Assembly: GCA_016708465.1 (NCBI GenBank)
Contig: JADJFT010000004.1
Span: 62,001 to 126,000, forward strand
Origin: Rhodanobacteraceae bacterium
GTDB taxonomy: Bacteria > Pseudomonadota > Gammaproteobacteria > Xanthomonadales > Ahniellaceae
Length of the DNA: 64,000 nt
Direction: 5' to 3'
The first letter of the stretch is position 1. Every line of letters starts with the position of its first letter. The notes under the pieces were generated by a model. That model did not search any database and had not been told where the DNA came from. It was given only the letters and a program-made list of their open reading frames with translations. Made by a program: the position numbers and the translations under genes. Shown here in pieces: positions 26,856-36,246 of the stretch.

Positions 26856-28627
26856 ATGACGTCCAAACTCGCGACCCTGAACCAATGGGTCCAAGAGGTG
26901 GCTGCGCTGACGCAGCCTGATCGTATCCACTGGTGTGATGGCAGTGCCGCCGAGCTGCAGGTGCTGACGCAGTTGATGCTGGATCGTGGCGACTTGCAAG
27001 CGTTGAATCCCGAAACCCATCCGGATTGCTATCTGCACCGGTCGCACCCGTCCGACGTGGCGCGCGTCGAACATCTGACCTTCGTCTGTACCAGGCATCC
27101 GGAAGACGCCGGTCCGAACAACAACTGGATGCATCCGACCGAAGCGCATGCCGAAATCGATGCGCTGTTCGCGGGTTGCATGAAAGGCCGCACGCTGTAC
27201 GTGATTCCGTATTGCATGGGACCGATCGACTCGCCGATCGCGCGCTGCGGAGTGGAAATCACCGATTCTCCCTACGTCGTCGCGAACATGCGCCTGATGA
27301 CACGCATGGGCGATGCCGCATTGGCACGCATCGAACGCGAAGGCCACTTCGTTCGTGGCCTGCACTCGATCGGCGACCTTGATCCGGCGCGTCGTTTCAT
27401 CATGCATTTTCCGGAAGAACTGACGATCAAGTCGATCGGTTCCGGATACGGCGGCAATGCCCTGCTTGGCAAGAAATGCCATGCGCTGCGCATCGGTTCA
27501 TGGCAGGCGCGTTCGGAAGGCTGGCTGGCCGAACACATGCTGATCGTCGGCATCGAGAATCCGCAGGGCGAAACGCATTACATCGCCGCGGCGTTCCCGT
27601 CGGCCTGTGGCAAGACCAATCTGGCGATGCTGATTCCGCCGGAGGGGTATCGCGAAGCGGGCTGGAAGGTGTGGACGATTGGCGATGACATCTGTTGGAT
27701 GTCGCCGGGCGAGGATGGTCGGCTGTGGGCGATCAATCCCGAGGCCGGCTTCTTCGGCGTTGCACCGGGCACTGGCGCGAAGACCAATGCAAATGCACTT
27801 GCAATGCTCAACCGCGAAGCGATCTTCACCAATGTCGCAGTGACCGCAGACAACCAACCGTGGTGGGAAGGGTTGGACGAGCGCGTGCCGACCAAGGACT
27901 GGAAAGGCAACGATTACGTGCCCGGCAGCGGTCCTGCTGCGCACCCGAATTCGCGCTTCACGGTAGCGGCCAAGCGTTGCCCGAGTTGGACGCCTAAGGC
28001 CGAAGATGCACGCGGCGTGCCGATCTCGGCGATCGTCTTTGGTGGCCGCCGCGAATCGCTGGTGCCGCTGGTGTTCGAAGCGCGTGATTGGACGCATGGC
28101 GTGTTGGTCGGTGCGTCGATGGCCTCGGAAACCACAGCCGCAGCAACCGGTGCGGTCGGCGTGGTGCGGCGCGATTCGATGGCGATGAAGCCGTTCTGCG
28201 GCTACAACTTCGGCGACTACTTCGCGCACTGGTTGAGCTTCGACCAAGCGGGCGCGAAGCTGCCGAAGATCTTCCACGTCAATTGGTTCCGCAAAGGCAG
28301 CGACGGCAAGTTCCTGTGGCCGGGCTTCGGCGACAACCTGCGCGTACTCGAGTGGATGCTGAAGCGCTGCGAAGGCCGCGTAGAAGCCGTGGACACGCCA
28401 GTCGGGCAGTTGCCGCAGCGACGTCGACTTGAATCTTGATGGACTCCAAGATCAGTGAGCATGCGGTCGAACAGTTACTACACATTGACGAACACGGCTG
28501 GGCGCGCGAATTCGAAGCAATCGCCGACTACCTCGATGAATTCGGCACACACACACCGGCTCGACTCCGGGAAGAAGCAGCCCGCATCGCCGCACAGTTG
28601 CCAAGCGTCGAACAGAAAGTCGCCTGA
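26856..28627 (+). CDS. pckG: Phosphoenolpyruvate carboxykinase (GTP), C-terminus broken by two frameshifts
   Basis: GTP-dependent PEP carboxykinase, converting oxaloacetate and GTP to PEP for gluconeogenesis. Motifs: NNWMHPTEAHAEIDALF, GSGYGGNALLGKKC (substrate loop), FPSACGKTNLAML (P-loop-like kinase motif), WTIGDDICWM, PGTGAKTNANAL, FGGRRESLVPLV, MKPFCGYNFGDYF and HVNWFRKGSDGKFLWPGFGDN. The first frame ends at 28439, after an aberrant QRRRLES. The expected tail continues as SDVDLNLDGL in the next frame (shift near 28413-28416) and then SEHAVEQLLHIDEHGW in the third (shift near 28451-28453), ending at 28627. Repaired length is about 590, normal for the family. Start has CGGAGC upstream. Confidence 0.93.
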
Positions 28628-28647
28628 GCGACGCCGGTTCGCTCAGG
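28623..28647. terminator. Bidirectional hairpin between pckG and the methyltransferase gene
   Basis: CCTGAGCGA (28623-28631) with TCGCTCAGG (28639-28647), a perfect 9-bp stem and 7-nt loop, overlapping the pckG stop codon and ending at the stop of the convergent gene. No long T tract. Confidence 0.55.
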
Positions 28648-29407
28648 TCAGGTCGCGCCCGATTTCAAACTCGGGCGCTCATCGAGATCAGGAAAAAACG
28701 GTGTGCCGGCGCGTACCATTTGCGGTGGCTGCCGTGGTCGTTTTTCGATGACGAGCATACTGTCGTAGTAGTGCATCGACTGCGTGCTTGCGGTGTAGCC
28801 ATCGGCGATGAGTTCGTCGTCGCGCGAATGGAACGCATTGAGCTTGTCGATCAATCGCTTCGAGAACTCGATGAAGGTCTGCGGCTGGCGCAGGCCGCCA
28901 CCAAATTCCTCCCAATAACTGGTGTGCAAGTCTTCGCACAGATAGACGCCATTGGCCGCGATGTGCGGATATAGGTGCAGCAGCGTATTGACCTGTTGCT
29001 GCATGTGGTGGCCGCCATCGTCGATCAGGATGTCGATGCTGCCGGCTTTCTCGGCGAGCTGATTCAGAAACCCCGGATCTTCCTGGTCGCCGATCAGGAT
29101 TTCGGTGCCGGCTGCGGCAAGGGCGCGGGCGCGTTCCTCGATGTCGACGCCAATGAGGCGCGCGCGGTCCGAAATAATCGCGCCACATTTCCAGCGAACC
29201 GCCGTGATAGACGCCGATCTCGACGATGGTGCAGGCAGTGCCGCGATAGCGGGCGAAGTGCCGGTGGTAGACATCGAAGTAGTGCGTCCACTTCGACATC
29301 AACCGGCCCTGGTGGCGGTTGAAGAAATCCTGCAGCGGATTGCCACTGCTGGCAGCTTGGGTCGGTGGACTGAAGCTGAAGCTGAAATTGATCGGTGGAT
29401 TGCTCAT
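28648..29407 (-). CDS. Class I SAM-dependent methyltransferase (sugar/rhamnosyl-type), one frameshift
   Basis: About 252 residues once a break near 29165-29180 is bridged (GCGCGCGC stretch). N-terminal frame: HQGRLMSKWTHYFDVYHRHF, then TIVEIGVYHGGSLEMWRDYF (SAM motif I). C-terminal frame: RARLIGVDIEERARALA, IDILIDDGGHHMQQQVNTLL and YLCEDLHTSYW. This DDGGHH plus EDLHTSYW pattern is typical of the cephalosporin-hydroxylase or macrocin-O-methyltransferase-like family acting on sugars or glycolipids. The ATG at 29407 overlaps the pyrF stop (ATGA), so it is co-translated with pyrF, an unusual partner. Substrate unknown. Confidence 0.8.
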
Positions 29408-30228
29408 GCGCAGGCCTGTCGGGAAAGTTGGATCGCGGTGCGCGTGGCGCTGGCGACGCGGCGCGCAGCTTCGGCAAAGTCTTCGCCGTCGCTGGCGTAC
29501 AGGATTGCGCGCGATGAATTGATCATCAGGCCGCCAGCGCACGTAGCGCCAGCGCGCAGCGTCGCATCGATGTCGCCGCCCTGCGCGCCGATGCCGGGCA
29601 CCAGCAGCGGCAGATCACCAACGATCTGGCGCACGCGCGCCAGTTCTTCCGGAAACGTCGCGCCGACAACCAGGGCATTCTGGCCATGCAGATTCCATGG
29701 TCCGGCGACAAGTTCGGCGACGTGTTCGTACAGTCGTCGGCCATTTGCGAGTTCAAGATTCTGCAAGTCTGAGCCGCCGGGGTTGCTGGTCCGGCACAGC
29801 ACGATCAGGCCGCGATCCGGATAGGCCAGATACGGCGCGATCGAATCGAAACCCATGTACGGATTCACTGTCAGCGCATCGGCACGGTACCGTTCGAAGG
29901 CTTCGCGCGCATATTGTTCTGCGGTGGCGCCGATATCACCGCGCTTGGCATCGAGAATCACCGGGACACCCGGATGCCGCGTGTGGATATGTGCGATCAG
30001 CGCTTCCAGTTGGTCTTCGGCACGCGCGGCATGGAAGTAGGCGATCTGCGGTTTGAATGCGCAAGCCAGGTCGGCGGTGGCATCGACGATCTCGACACAG
30101 AAGCGCAACACCGCCTCCGGTTGCTGGCGCAGGTGCATCGGCAGCCGATTCGGATCGGGATCTAGGCCGACGCACAGCAGCGATTGCGCTTCGCGCCAAC
30201 GGGTGTCGATCTGTGAACGGAAATTCAT
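29404..30228 (-). CDS. pyrF: Orotidine 5'-phosphate decarboxylase
   Basis: A 274-residue enzyme of the longer (type 2) PyrF group, last step of UMP synthesis: OMP to UMP plus CO2. Active-site signature VILDAKRGDIGATAEQYA is intact (Asp-Lys-Asp charge network), with LCVGLDPDPNRLP at the N-terminus, TVNPYMGFDSI, and LVPGIGAQGGD and GLMINSSRAILYA at the phosphate-binding end. The start at 30228 (MNFRSQIDTRW) is preferred to an in-frame codon four residues earlier by family alignment. Overlaps the following methyltransferase by 4 bp. Upstream is 111 bp to the divergent tldD. Confidence 0.96.
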   Translation of the reverse strand: MNFRSQIDTRWREAQSLLCVGLDPDPNRLPMHLRQQPEAVLRFCVEIVDATADLACAFKPQIAYFHAARAEDQLEALIAHIHTRHPGVPVILDAKRGDIGATAEQYAREAFERYRADALTVNPYMGFDSIAPYLAYPDRGLIVLCRTSNPGGSDLQNLELANGRRLYEHVAELVAGPWNLHGQNALVVGATFPEELARVRQIVGDLPLLVPGIGAQGGDIDATLRAGATCAGGLMINSSRAILYASDGEDFAEAARRVASATRTAIQLSRQACA

Positions 30229-30339
30229 CGGTGGACGCAACCGTGGTTGAGTGGTCAGCGACGCATTATCGCGGATTCACGCGGTTGAATCGCCCGCGCG
30301 TGGCACCATGTCGGCATATCCGCATTCGAAGGATGTTTC

Positions 30340-31782
30340 ATGTCCAACAGTCTCGCCCTCGCCGAATCGCGCCTGCTCACGCCGGGCGGACTCTCGGCGG
30401 ACCAACTCGGGCGTGTGTTTTCACGTCTGATGTCGCCGAATATCGATGCCGCCGATCTGTATTTCCAGCATTCGCGCCATGAAAGCTGGGTGCTTGAGGA
30501 CGGCATCGTCAAAGAGGGTTCGCACAACATCGAACAAGGCGTCGGCGTGCGGGCGATCAGCGGCGAGAAGACCGGGTTCGCCTACTCCGACGACATCGTG
30601 CTGCCGGCCCTGCTGGAAGCCGCCGGCTCGGCGCGTGCCATCGCGCATGCCGGCCAGGAGGGCGCCGCGCGCGTGCTGACGCCGGTGCAGGGCCGCACGC
30701 TGTACACGTCAGATGACCCGATCGACTCGGTGCCGGTCGAGCGCAAGGTCGCAATTCTGCGCGAGATCGACGCTTACACGCGGTCGCTTGACGCGCGGGT
30801 CAAACAGGTCGTGTGCAGTCTGTCGGCGGTGCTCGATACCGTGCTGGTCGCGCACAGTGATGGCACGCTGGCGGCGGACGTGCGCCCACTGGTGCGTTTC
30901 AACGTCAGCGTCATCGTCGAACACAACGGTCGCCGCGAGTCTGGCGCTGGCGGCGGTGGCGGGCGTATCGGTTATGCCGAATTGCTGGGTGGCGATTTCC
31001 CGCATGTACAAGCCCGGGAAGCAGTACGTGTCGCCTTGGTGAATCTCGATGCCATCGACGCGCCGGCGGGCGAGATGCCGGTGGTGTTGGGTCCGGGTTG
31101 GCCCGGAGTGCTGCTGCACGAGGCCGTTGGTCATGGCCTCGAAGGCGACTTCAACCGCAAGGGACTTTCCGCCTATGCCGGAAGAATGGGCGAGCGCGTC
31201 GCATCGTCGCTCGTTACCGTGGTCGATGACGGCACCCTGCCGGGCCGTCGCGGTTCGCTCAACATCGACGACGAAGGCACGCCAACGCAGTGCACGACGC
31301 TGATCGAGAACGGCGTGCTCAAAGGGTATCTGCAGGACAAGTTGAACGCCGGCCTGATGGGCGTGGCGCCGACCGGCAATGGCCGTCGCGAAAGTTTCGC
31401 GATGCTGCCGATGCCGCGCATGACCAACACCTACATGCTCGCCGGGAAATCCGATCCGGGCGAGATCATCGCCTCGGTCGAGCGCGGCCTGTATGCCCCG
31501 AATTTCGGTGGCGGTCAGGTTGACATCACCTCGGGCAAGTTCGTGTTCTCGGCGAGCGAGGCTTATCTGATCGAAAATGGTCGCATCACGCGTCCAGTGA
31601 AAGGCGCGACCCTGATCGGCTCGGGCCCCGAGGTCATGCAACGCATCTCGATGGTCGGCAATGATCTCAAGCTCGATAGCGGCGTCGGCGTCTGTGGCAA
31701 GGACGGACAGAGCGTGCCGGTCGGTGTCGGCCAGCCGACGCTCAAGATTGATGCGTTGACCGTCGGTGGGACGCGGGCTTGA
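30340..31782 (+). CDS. tldD: Metalloprotease TldD
   Basis: A 480-residue cytoplasmic zinc protease subunit acting with PmbA/TldE as a heterodimer; known roles are microcin B17 maturation, CcdA degradation and peptide processing. The metal site LLHEAVGHGLEGDF (HExxxH near residue 260) is present, as expected for the catalytic partner. Other landmarks: GVGVRAISGEKTGFAYSDD, GRRGSLNIDDEGTPTQCT, FGGGQVDITSGKFVFSASEA and GNDLKLDSGVGVCGKDGQ. pmbA lies 640 bp downstream with darP between them on the other strand. Confidence 0.96.
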   Translation: MSNSLALAESRLLTPGGLSADQLGRVFSRLMSPNIDAADLYFQHSRHESWVLEDGIVKEGSHNIEQGVGVRAISGEKTGFAYSDDIVLPALLEAAGSARAIAHAGQEGAARVLTPVQGRTLYTSDDPIDSVPVERKVAILREIDAYTRSLDARVKQVVCSLSAVLDTVLVAHSDGTLAADVRPLVRFNVSVIVEHNGRRESGAGGGGGRIGYAELLGGDFPHVQAREAVRVALVNLDAIDAPAGEMPVVLGPGWPGVLLHEAVGHGLEGDFNRKGLSAYAGRMGERVASSLVTVVDDGTLPGRRGSLNIDDEGTPTQCTTLIENGVLKGYLQDKLNAGLMGVAPTGNGRRESFAMLPMPRMTNTYMLAGKSDPGEIIASVERGLYAPNFGGGQVDITSGKFVFSASEAYLIENGRITRPVKGATLIGSGPEVMQRISMVGNDLKLDSGVGVCGKDGQSVPVGVGQPTLKIDALTVGGTRA

Positions 31783-31816
31783 AGTTCAGTGCCACCGAGC
31801 GCAGCGTGATGATGGG

Positions 31817-32380
31817 TTACGCATCGTCCTGTGGAATCTCATCCAGCGGCCGCGGCTCAATCGCTTCGCCATATGCCGCCTGGATCACGCGGAACAACTG
31901 GCGTGCGGCAGCCGGTGGTTTGTCGGCGGCGGCTTCGGCTTTGGCCGTGCGCACCAGTTGGCGCAGTTGCTGGCGGTCGGCACTGGGCAATGCCGCGAGC
32001 AGTTCGTTGATCGCCTCGTCGCCGTCGCGGATGAGTCGGTCTCGCCATTCCTCGATGCGATGTAGCGCGGCGGCAGCGCGGCGGCGTTCTTGCTTGGGCG
32101 CATCCAGTGCTTCACGGATGGCCGGCAGTTCATCCTCGTGCTTGCGCATCTGCTTCGCCAGAAACTGCACCTGGCGCTTGTGCGCGATGTACGCGGTGAT
32201 GCGCTGGGATTCGAGCACCTGGTCGCGCAGCGCGTCGCTGAGCGGCACGCGCATCAACTCACGCTCGGTCAGCGCAGCCAGTTCTTTCGCGAGCACGAGC
32301 ACGTCCAGCGCGTCGCGCTTGACCATGCTCCGGCTCGGTCCACCGTAGTACTCATCCCAATCCATTTTTTCGTCGTGCAT
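31817..32380 (-). CDS. darP: Ribosome-associated protein DarP (YjgA/DUF615)
   Basis: A 187-residue, highly helical, charged protein of the DUF615 family, which in E. coli binds late 50S precursors and assists assembly around the peptidyl-transferase centre. Family motifs: KRDALDVLVLAKELAALTE, AYIAHKRQVQFLAKQMRK, IEEWRDRLIRDGDEAINELL and SADRQQLRQLVRTAKAE. The start at 32380 (MHDEKMDWDEYYGG) is chosen; an in-frame start at 32401 is possible. Placement between tldD and pmbA recalls the conserved yjgA-pmbA neighbourhood of gammaproteobacteria, here with darP on the opposite strand. Confidence 0.93.
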   Translation of the reverse strand: MHDEKMDWDEYYGGPSRSMVKRDALDVLVLAKELAALTERELMRVPLSDALRDQVLESQRITAYIAHKRQVQFLAKQMRKHEDELPAIREALDAPKQERRRAAAALHRIEEWRDRLIRDGDEAINELLAALPSADRQQLRQLVRTAKAEAAADKPPAAARQLFRVIQAAYGEAIEPRPLDEIPQDDA

Positions 32381-32418
32381 CACGATGAACCCCGCATTCA
32401 ATGATTCTAGGATAGCCC

Positions 32419-33774
32419 GTGAGCGCTGAACTCTCCCATTCGCATTCGCCCGAACGCTCGCTGGACGAGCTCGCCAATCTCGCCGAGGACGTGCTTGCGC
32501 GTTGTCGCACGCGGGGTGCGACGCAAGCCGAAGTCAGTTTGAACCTTGATGCCGGCCTCAACGTGAACGTGCGCATGGGCGAGGTCGAAACCGTCGAACA
32601 CACGCGTGACCGCGGCGTTGCGGTCAGCGTCTACTTCGGCCGACGCAAGGGTTCGGCCAGTACCGCCGATGTGCGTGCCGAGTCGATCACGACCACGATC
32701 GAGCAAGCGTGCGCGATCGCGCGCTACACCGAGGAAGATCCCTGCGCCGGCCTCGCCGATGCCGCGCGCATGGCGACCTATTTCCCGGAACTCGACCAGT
32801 GGCATCCGTGGGCACTGGACGCAGCGCATGCGATCGAACTCGGCGTCGCTTCGGAAGCAGCCGGGCGGGCAGTCGATCCACGCCTGAACAATTCCGACGG
32901 CGCCAACGTATCGACCAGCAGTGGTGTCGCGGTTTACGCGAATACGCACGGCTTCATTGGTCGTGAGTCGGGCACGCGGCACTCGCTTTCGTGTTCGCTG
33001 CTCGGCGAAGACAGTAACGGCATGCAACGCGACTACTGGTACACCACTGGGGTCGCCAAGGACGATCTGGAGTCCGCCGAAGCCGTTGGCCGTCGCGCAG
33101 GCGAGCGCACACTGGCGCGCTTGTCGCCGCGCCGAATCGCGACTCAGCAATGCGCCGTGCTGTTTGTGCCGGAGGTCGCGCGCTCCTTGATCGGGCACCT
33201 GGTCGGTGCTGTCAGTGGCGGTGCGCTGTATCGCAAGGCTTCGTTCCTGCTCGACAGCGTCGGTCAGTCCCTGTTTCCGGACTGGTTCAATATTCTCGAA
33301 CAGCCGCACATTAAACGGGGCGCGGGATCATCGGCGTTCGATGCCGAAGGCGTGGCCACCAGCGAGCGCGAACTGATCCGCAACGGCGTGCTCACGCGTT
33401 ACGTTCTCGGTTCTTATTCAGCGCGCAAGCTCGGGCTCGAAAGCACCGGCAATGCCGGCGGCACCCATAACCTCGTCATCAGCGCCAACGGTGGCGATTT
33501 CGCAGCGATGCTGCAACAACTGGGCACCGGCTTTCTGGTCACCGAGTTGATGGGGCAGGGCGTCAATACCGTGACTGGCGACTACTCGCGCGGGGCGTCC
33601 GGGTTCTGGGTCGAGAACGGTGTTATCGCCTATCCGGTTGACGAGGTGACGATTGCCGGCCAGTTGCGCGAGATGTTCCAGCGCATCGTCGCCGTCGGCA
33701 ATGACGTTGATCGGCGCGGATCGGTGCTGACTGGGTCGATTCTGCTGGAGAAGATGATGATTGCCGGCAGTTGA
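32419..33774 (+). CDS. pmbA: Metalloprotease subunit PmbA (TldE)
   Basis: A 451-residue partner of TldD. It starts at a GTG (32419) with an AGGAT site. It shares the TldD fold but lacks the HExxxH motif: the equivalent stretch reads ARSLIGHLVGAVSGGALYRK, as expected for the non-catalytic subunit. Landmarks: NVRMGEVETVEHTRDRGVAV, FNILEQPHIKRGAGSSAFDA, YVLGSYSARKLGLESTGNAG, GQGVNTVTGDYSRGASGFW. Divergent from darP with only 38 bp between starts, so the two promoters must overlap. Confidence 0.95.
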   Translation: MSAELSHSHSPERSLDELANLAEDVLARCRTRGATQAEVSLNLDAGLNVNVRMGEVETVEHTRDRGVAVSVYFGRRKGSASTADVRAESITTTIEQACAIARYTEEDPCAGLADAARMATYFPELDQWHPWALDAAHAIELGVASEAAGRAVDPRLNNSDGANVSTSSGVAVYANTHGFIGRESGTRHSLSCSLLGEDSNGMQRDYWYTTGVAKDDLESAEAVGRRAGERTLARLSPRRIATQQCAVLFVPEVARSLIGHLVGAVSGGALYRKASFLLDSVGQSLFPDWFNILEQPHIKRGAGSSAFDAEGVATSERELIRNGVLTRYVLGSYSARKLGLESTGNAGGTHNLVISANGGDFAAMLQQLGTGFLVTELMGQGVNTVTGDYSRGASGFWVENGVIAYPVDEVTIAGQLREMFQRIVAVGNDVDRRGSVLTGSILLEKMMIAGS

Positions 33775-33920
33775 GTTCTGCTGCGGCCAATTTTCCAGGC
33801 GAATGAGCAGTGTGACTGCCAAAGCGTGCTTACTATTGAAGAAGCCCGCAATTGCCGTGTGCCGTGATTCATGGGCTGCGAGTTGATCTGCTTGCCAATT
33901 CACCGCCGGAGAACGCCGCA

Positions 33921-34862
33921 ATGACCCTGAATCCGAGCCAATCCTCCGACCGCCGCCAAGCGGGCGGCGATATCAACAGGCGTGTCGTCGCGTTTGCGGC
34001 TATGGCGATGTGTATGTGGATGTCGATGAGTGCCGTTGCCGGTGTCATCCCGATTCCCAATTCGGTTTTTCCGTCCGGTGCCAACCTTGGCGGCGGCGGC
34101 AGCGTGGTCATCTCCGGAACCGACATCGGGACCGATATCGCCAATACAACGGTCACGATCGGTGGCGTGGCGGCCACCATCTTCGCCAACAGTAACGACG
34201 ACATCGATGTCACCGTGCCCGCGCGTGCGACATCGGGCGCGGTGTCCGTGGTCGTCCATAAAACGTCTGGCGCGGTATTGATCAGCGACGCATTTCTCTA
34301 TCAACATGATTATCGCGGCGCTCGCGATTTTTCGAATACGGCCAATCCGAATGGACCTTGGCAGTATGGTTGGTCGATTGATCGCGCGGCGCCGTTTCAG
34401 CTCATCACCGATCCGGTGGTCCGCTCGAGCTGCATCCAGGGATGGGTCAAATCAGGCGGTATTCCGGCCGTCTTGCGATCGCGCAGCGAAGTCCTCTGCA
34501 GCTTGTCGACTTGGTATTGGCCAGAAGGCCGGATTGGTGCGCACCCGGCACCGGACGGCTCGAATGCGGTGATTCGTTTCATTGCGCCGGAAACCACCAA
34601 TTACCACGTATCCGGTGACTTCACCGGCATCGATCCGCATCCGACGACATCCGATGGGGCGATCTTGCAGAACGGCGTCGAACTGTTTTCCGCCAATGTC
34701 GGCTACAACGCCCCGCAGACCTTTGACCTGCGCCTGGACTTGACCGCGGGCGACACGCTCGACTTCAAGGTGGGTACTGGTGGTAACGGCTTTTCATATG
34801 ACCAGACAACGCTAGTGATCGTGATTACCGGTGACATTCTGCTCGTCGACGGGCTCGAGTAA
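33921..34862 (+). CDS. Secreted IPT/TIG-like protein with C-terminal ILLVDGLE tail
   Basis: A 313-residue exported protein. Start at 33921 with a GGAGAA site; the signal peptide follows a charged lead (RRVVAFAAMAMCMWMSMSAVAG). Residues about 50-130 resemble an IPT/TIG immunoglobulin-like domain (VFPSGANLGGGGSVVISGTD, VTIGGVAATIFANSNDDIDV). The remainder looks like a beta-sandwich, carbohydrate-binding-like module (IRFIAPETTNYHVSGDFTGI, DLRLDLTAGDTLDFKVGTGG). It ends in TGDILLVDGLE, a looser form of the IFxNGFE tail of two other secreted proteins here. Followed by a strong terminator. Role unknown. Confidence 0.75.
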   Translation: MTLNPSQSSDRRQAGGDINRRVVAFAAMAMCMWMSMSAVAGVIPIPNSVFPSGANLGGGGSVVISGTDIGTDIANTTVTIGGVAATIFANSNDDIDVTVPARATSGAVSVVVHKTSGAVLISDAFLYQHDYRGARDFSNTANPNGPWQYGWSIDRAAPFQLITDPVVRSSCIQGWVKSGGIPAVLRSRSEVLCSLSTWYWPEGRIGAHPAPDGSNAVIRFIAPETTNYHVSGDFTGIDPHPTTSDGAILQNGVELFSANVGYNAPQTFDLRLDLTAGDTLDFKVGTGGNGFSYDQTTLVIVITGDILLVDGLE

Positions 34863-34874
34863 CTGCGATGGTCG

Positions 34875-34902
34875 CGACGCGGGTGCAAACCCGCGTCGTT
34901 TG
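34875..34902 (+). terminator. Rho-independent terminator
   Basis: CGACGCGGGT (34875-34884), GCAA loop, ACCCGCGTCG (34889-34898), then TTTG. Perfect 10-bp stem 12 bp after the stop of the IPT/TIG-like gene. Confidence 0.85.
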
Positions 34903-35219
34903 ACCGGTTGTTAGTGCCTGAAGCAAGTCACAGCCACACCGGAACAGACCACTCCGGCGCAGATCTCGAATCATCAGGCGGATGTGGCACGCATCCCGAT
35001 CACGCGCCGTCGCCGACACCCTCAGTCAAAGCCCCATTGCCCTCGGCGTCGAGCAGATCGCGACCCGCTTCAATGGCCGTGGCAGTTGGAAAAACGCCAG
35101 CCGCTAAGCGATTGGCAGCGACCGAGCCGCGGCCGCGAAGGTCGATTTGATCGGCGATGTCGGGTTTTGCCTCGTAACTGCGTAACCGACGATGAGCCTG
35201 GCCACCCGAATGAACATCA
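34903..35219. other. Intergenic stretch without a convincing gene
   Basis: About 317 bp between the terminator and the OmpA-domain gene. A minus-strand frame reads through it (including DIADQIDLRGRGSVAANRL) and gives moderately protein-like sequence, but it has no ribosome site of its own and its upstream part is antisense to the OmpA gene. It may be the remains of an old gene. No RNA gene or repeat seen. Confidence 0.4.
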
Positions 35220-36241
35220 ATGCACGCACATAAGCTGTTTTCGCTATTCACCGCCGTCGCGCTGACGGCCTCGGCATCGTTGGCTTTCGCGACCGATGTC
35301 TCCGACTTGCCCGATGGCACGGACATCAAGGGCAGCGCCGACCATGCCCTGATCCAGCGCTTTGAAGGTTCCAGCATTCGCTACTACGAGAAGAAGGCGT
35401 ATGCAGAAATGGTGGTCGGCGTGGGCTCGGCGCTCGAGGGAAAGCCGAAAACGCTGATGGTCGAAGGTCCGCGCACCACCATCGCTTATGTCATGCCGCG
35501 CGATGCGTCGCCGCTCGAAGCGATGCGTGCCTACAAAGCCGAAATCGACAAGCTCGGTGACGTGACCGTGTTGTTCGAAGGCACCAATTCGGATGGCCGT
35601 CTGAACTCGACAGCGGCGTCAATCAGTTCATGGAGGCCATCTGCGGCGACATTCCTGGCGCCTCGCGCTGGATGAGTTGGAACAGCGAATACCGTTACGG
35701 CGCCTATCAGGTGAAACAGGACGGCGGCGAATTCACGCTCACCGTCTATGTCGGCATGAACGCCACGGCAGGCGGCGTGGACGGTTACACCATTCGGCCG
35801 GGGCGGGTCGGTGTGCGCATCGACATCGTTGAACCCAAGGCGATGGCAGCGCGCATGGTCACGGTGAAATCCGAAGCCATGTCGACAGAAATCCGCAAGA
35901 ACGGCAGCGTCTCGCTGTACGGCATTCTGTTCGATACCAACAAGGCTGATCTCAAGCCCGATTCAGCCGCCGCGCTGGTGGAAATCGGCAAGCTGATGGC
36001 GGGTGACAGCACACTCAAGCTGCTGGTGGTCGGGCACACCGATGCCGTCGGTGCATTCGAGCCCAATCGCGAGTTGTCGCAACGACGCGCCACGGCAGTG
36101 GTATCAGCGCTGGTCGCACAATACGGCGTGCCCGCAGCGCGCTTGTCGAGTTTCGGGGCATCGTTCGCAGCGCCGGTCGCGAGCAATGCCGACGAGGCCG
36201 GGCGCTCGAAGAACCGCCGCGTCGAACTCGTTGCGTACTGA
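35220..36241 (+). CDS. DUF4892-like OmpA-family lipid/peptidoglycan-associated protein, one frameshift
   Basis: About 340 residues when a break near 35600-35612 is bridged (LNSTAASISSWRP should read LNS-D-SGVNQFMEAICGDI). Signal peptide: LFSLFTAVALTASASLAFA. The N-terminal domain (DLPDGTDIKGSADHALIQRF, GSSIRYYEKKAYAEMVVG) resembles DUF4892. The C-terminal OmpA domain has LYGILFDTNKADLKPDS and the peptidoglycan-binding stretch NRELSQRRATAVVSALVAQY. Probably periplasmic, tied to the cell wall. Followed after 5 bp by a second OmpA-domain gene, so they are co-transcribed. Confidence 0.78.
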
Positions 36242-36246
36242 TCGAT

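Noticed and set aside
28439..28627. Separate small protein after pckG
   Set aside because: Its sequence is the expected C-terminus of GTP-type PEP carboxykinase, displaced by two one-base shifts.
35000..35377. Minus-strand frame of 125 residues at the start of the OmpA-domain gene
   Set aside because: Half of it is antisense to the signal peptide and DUF4892-like region; no ribosome site. The non-overlapping part is mentioned as a possible old remnant only.
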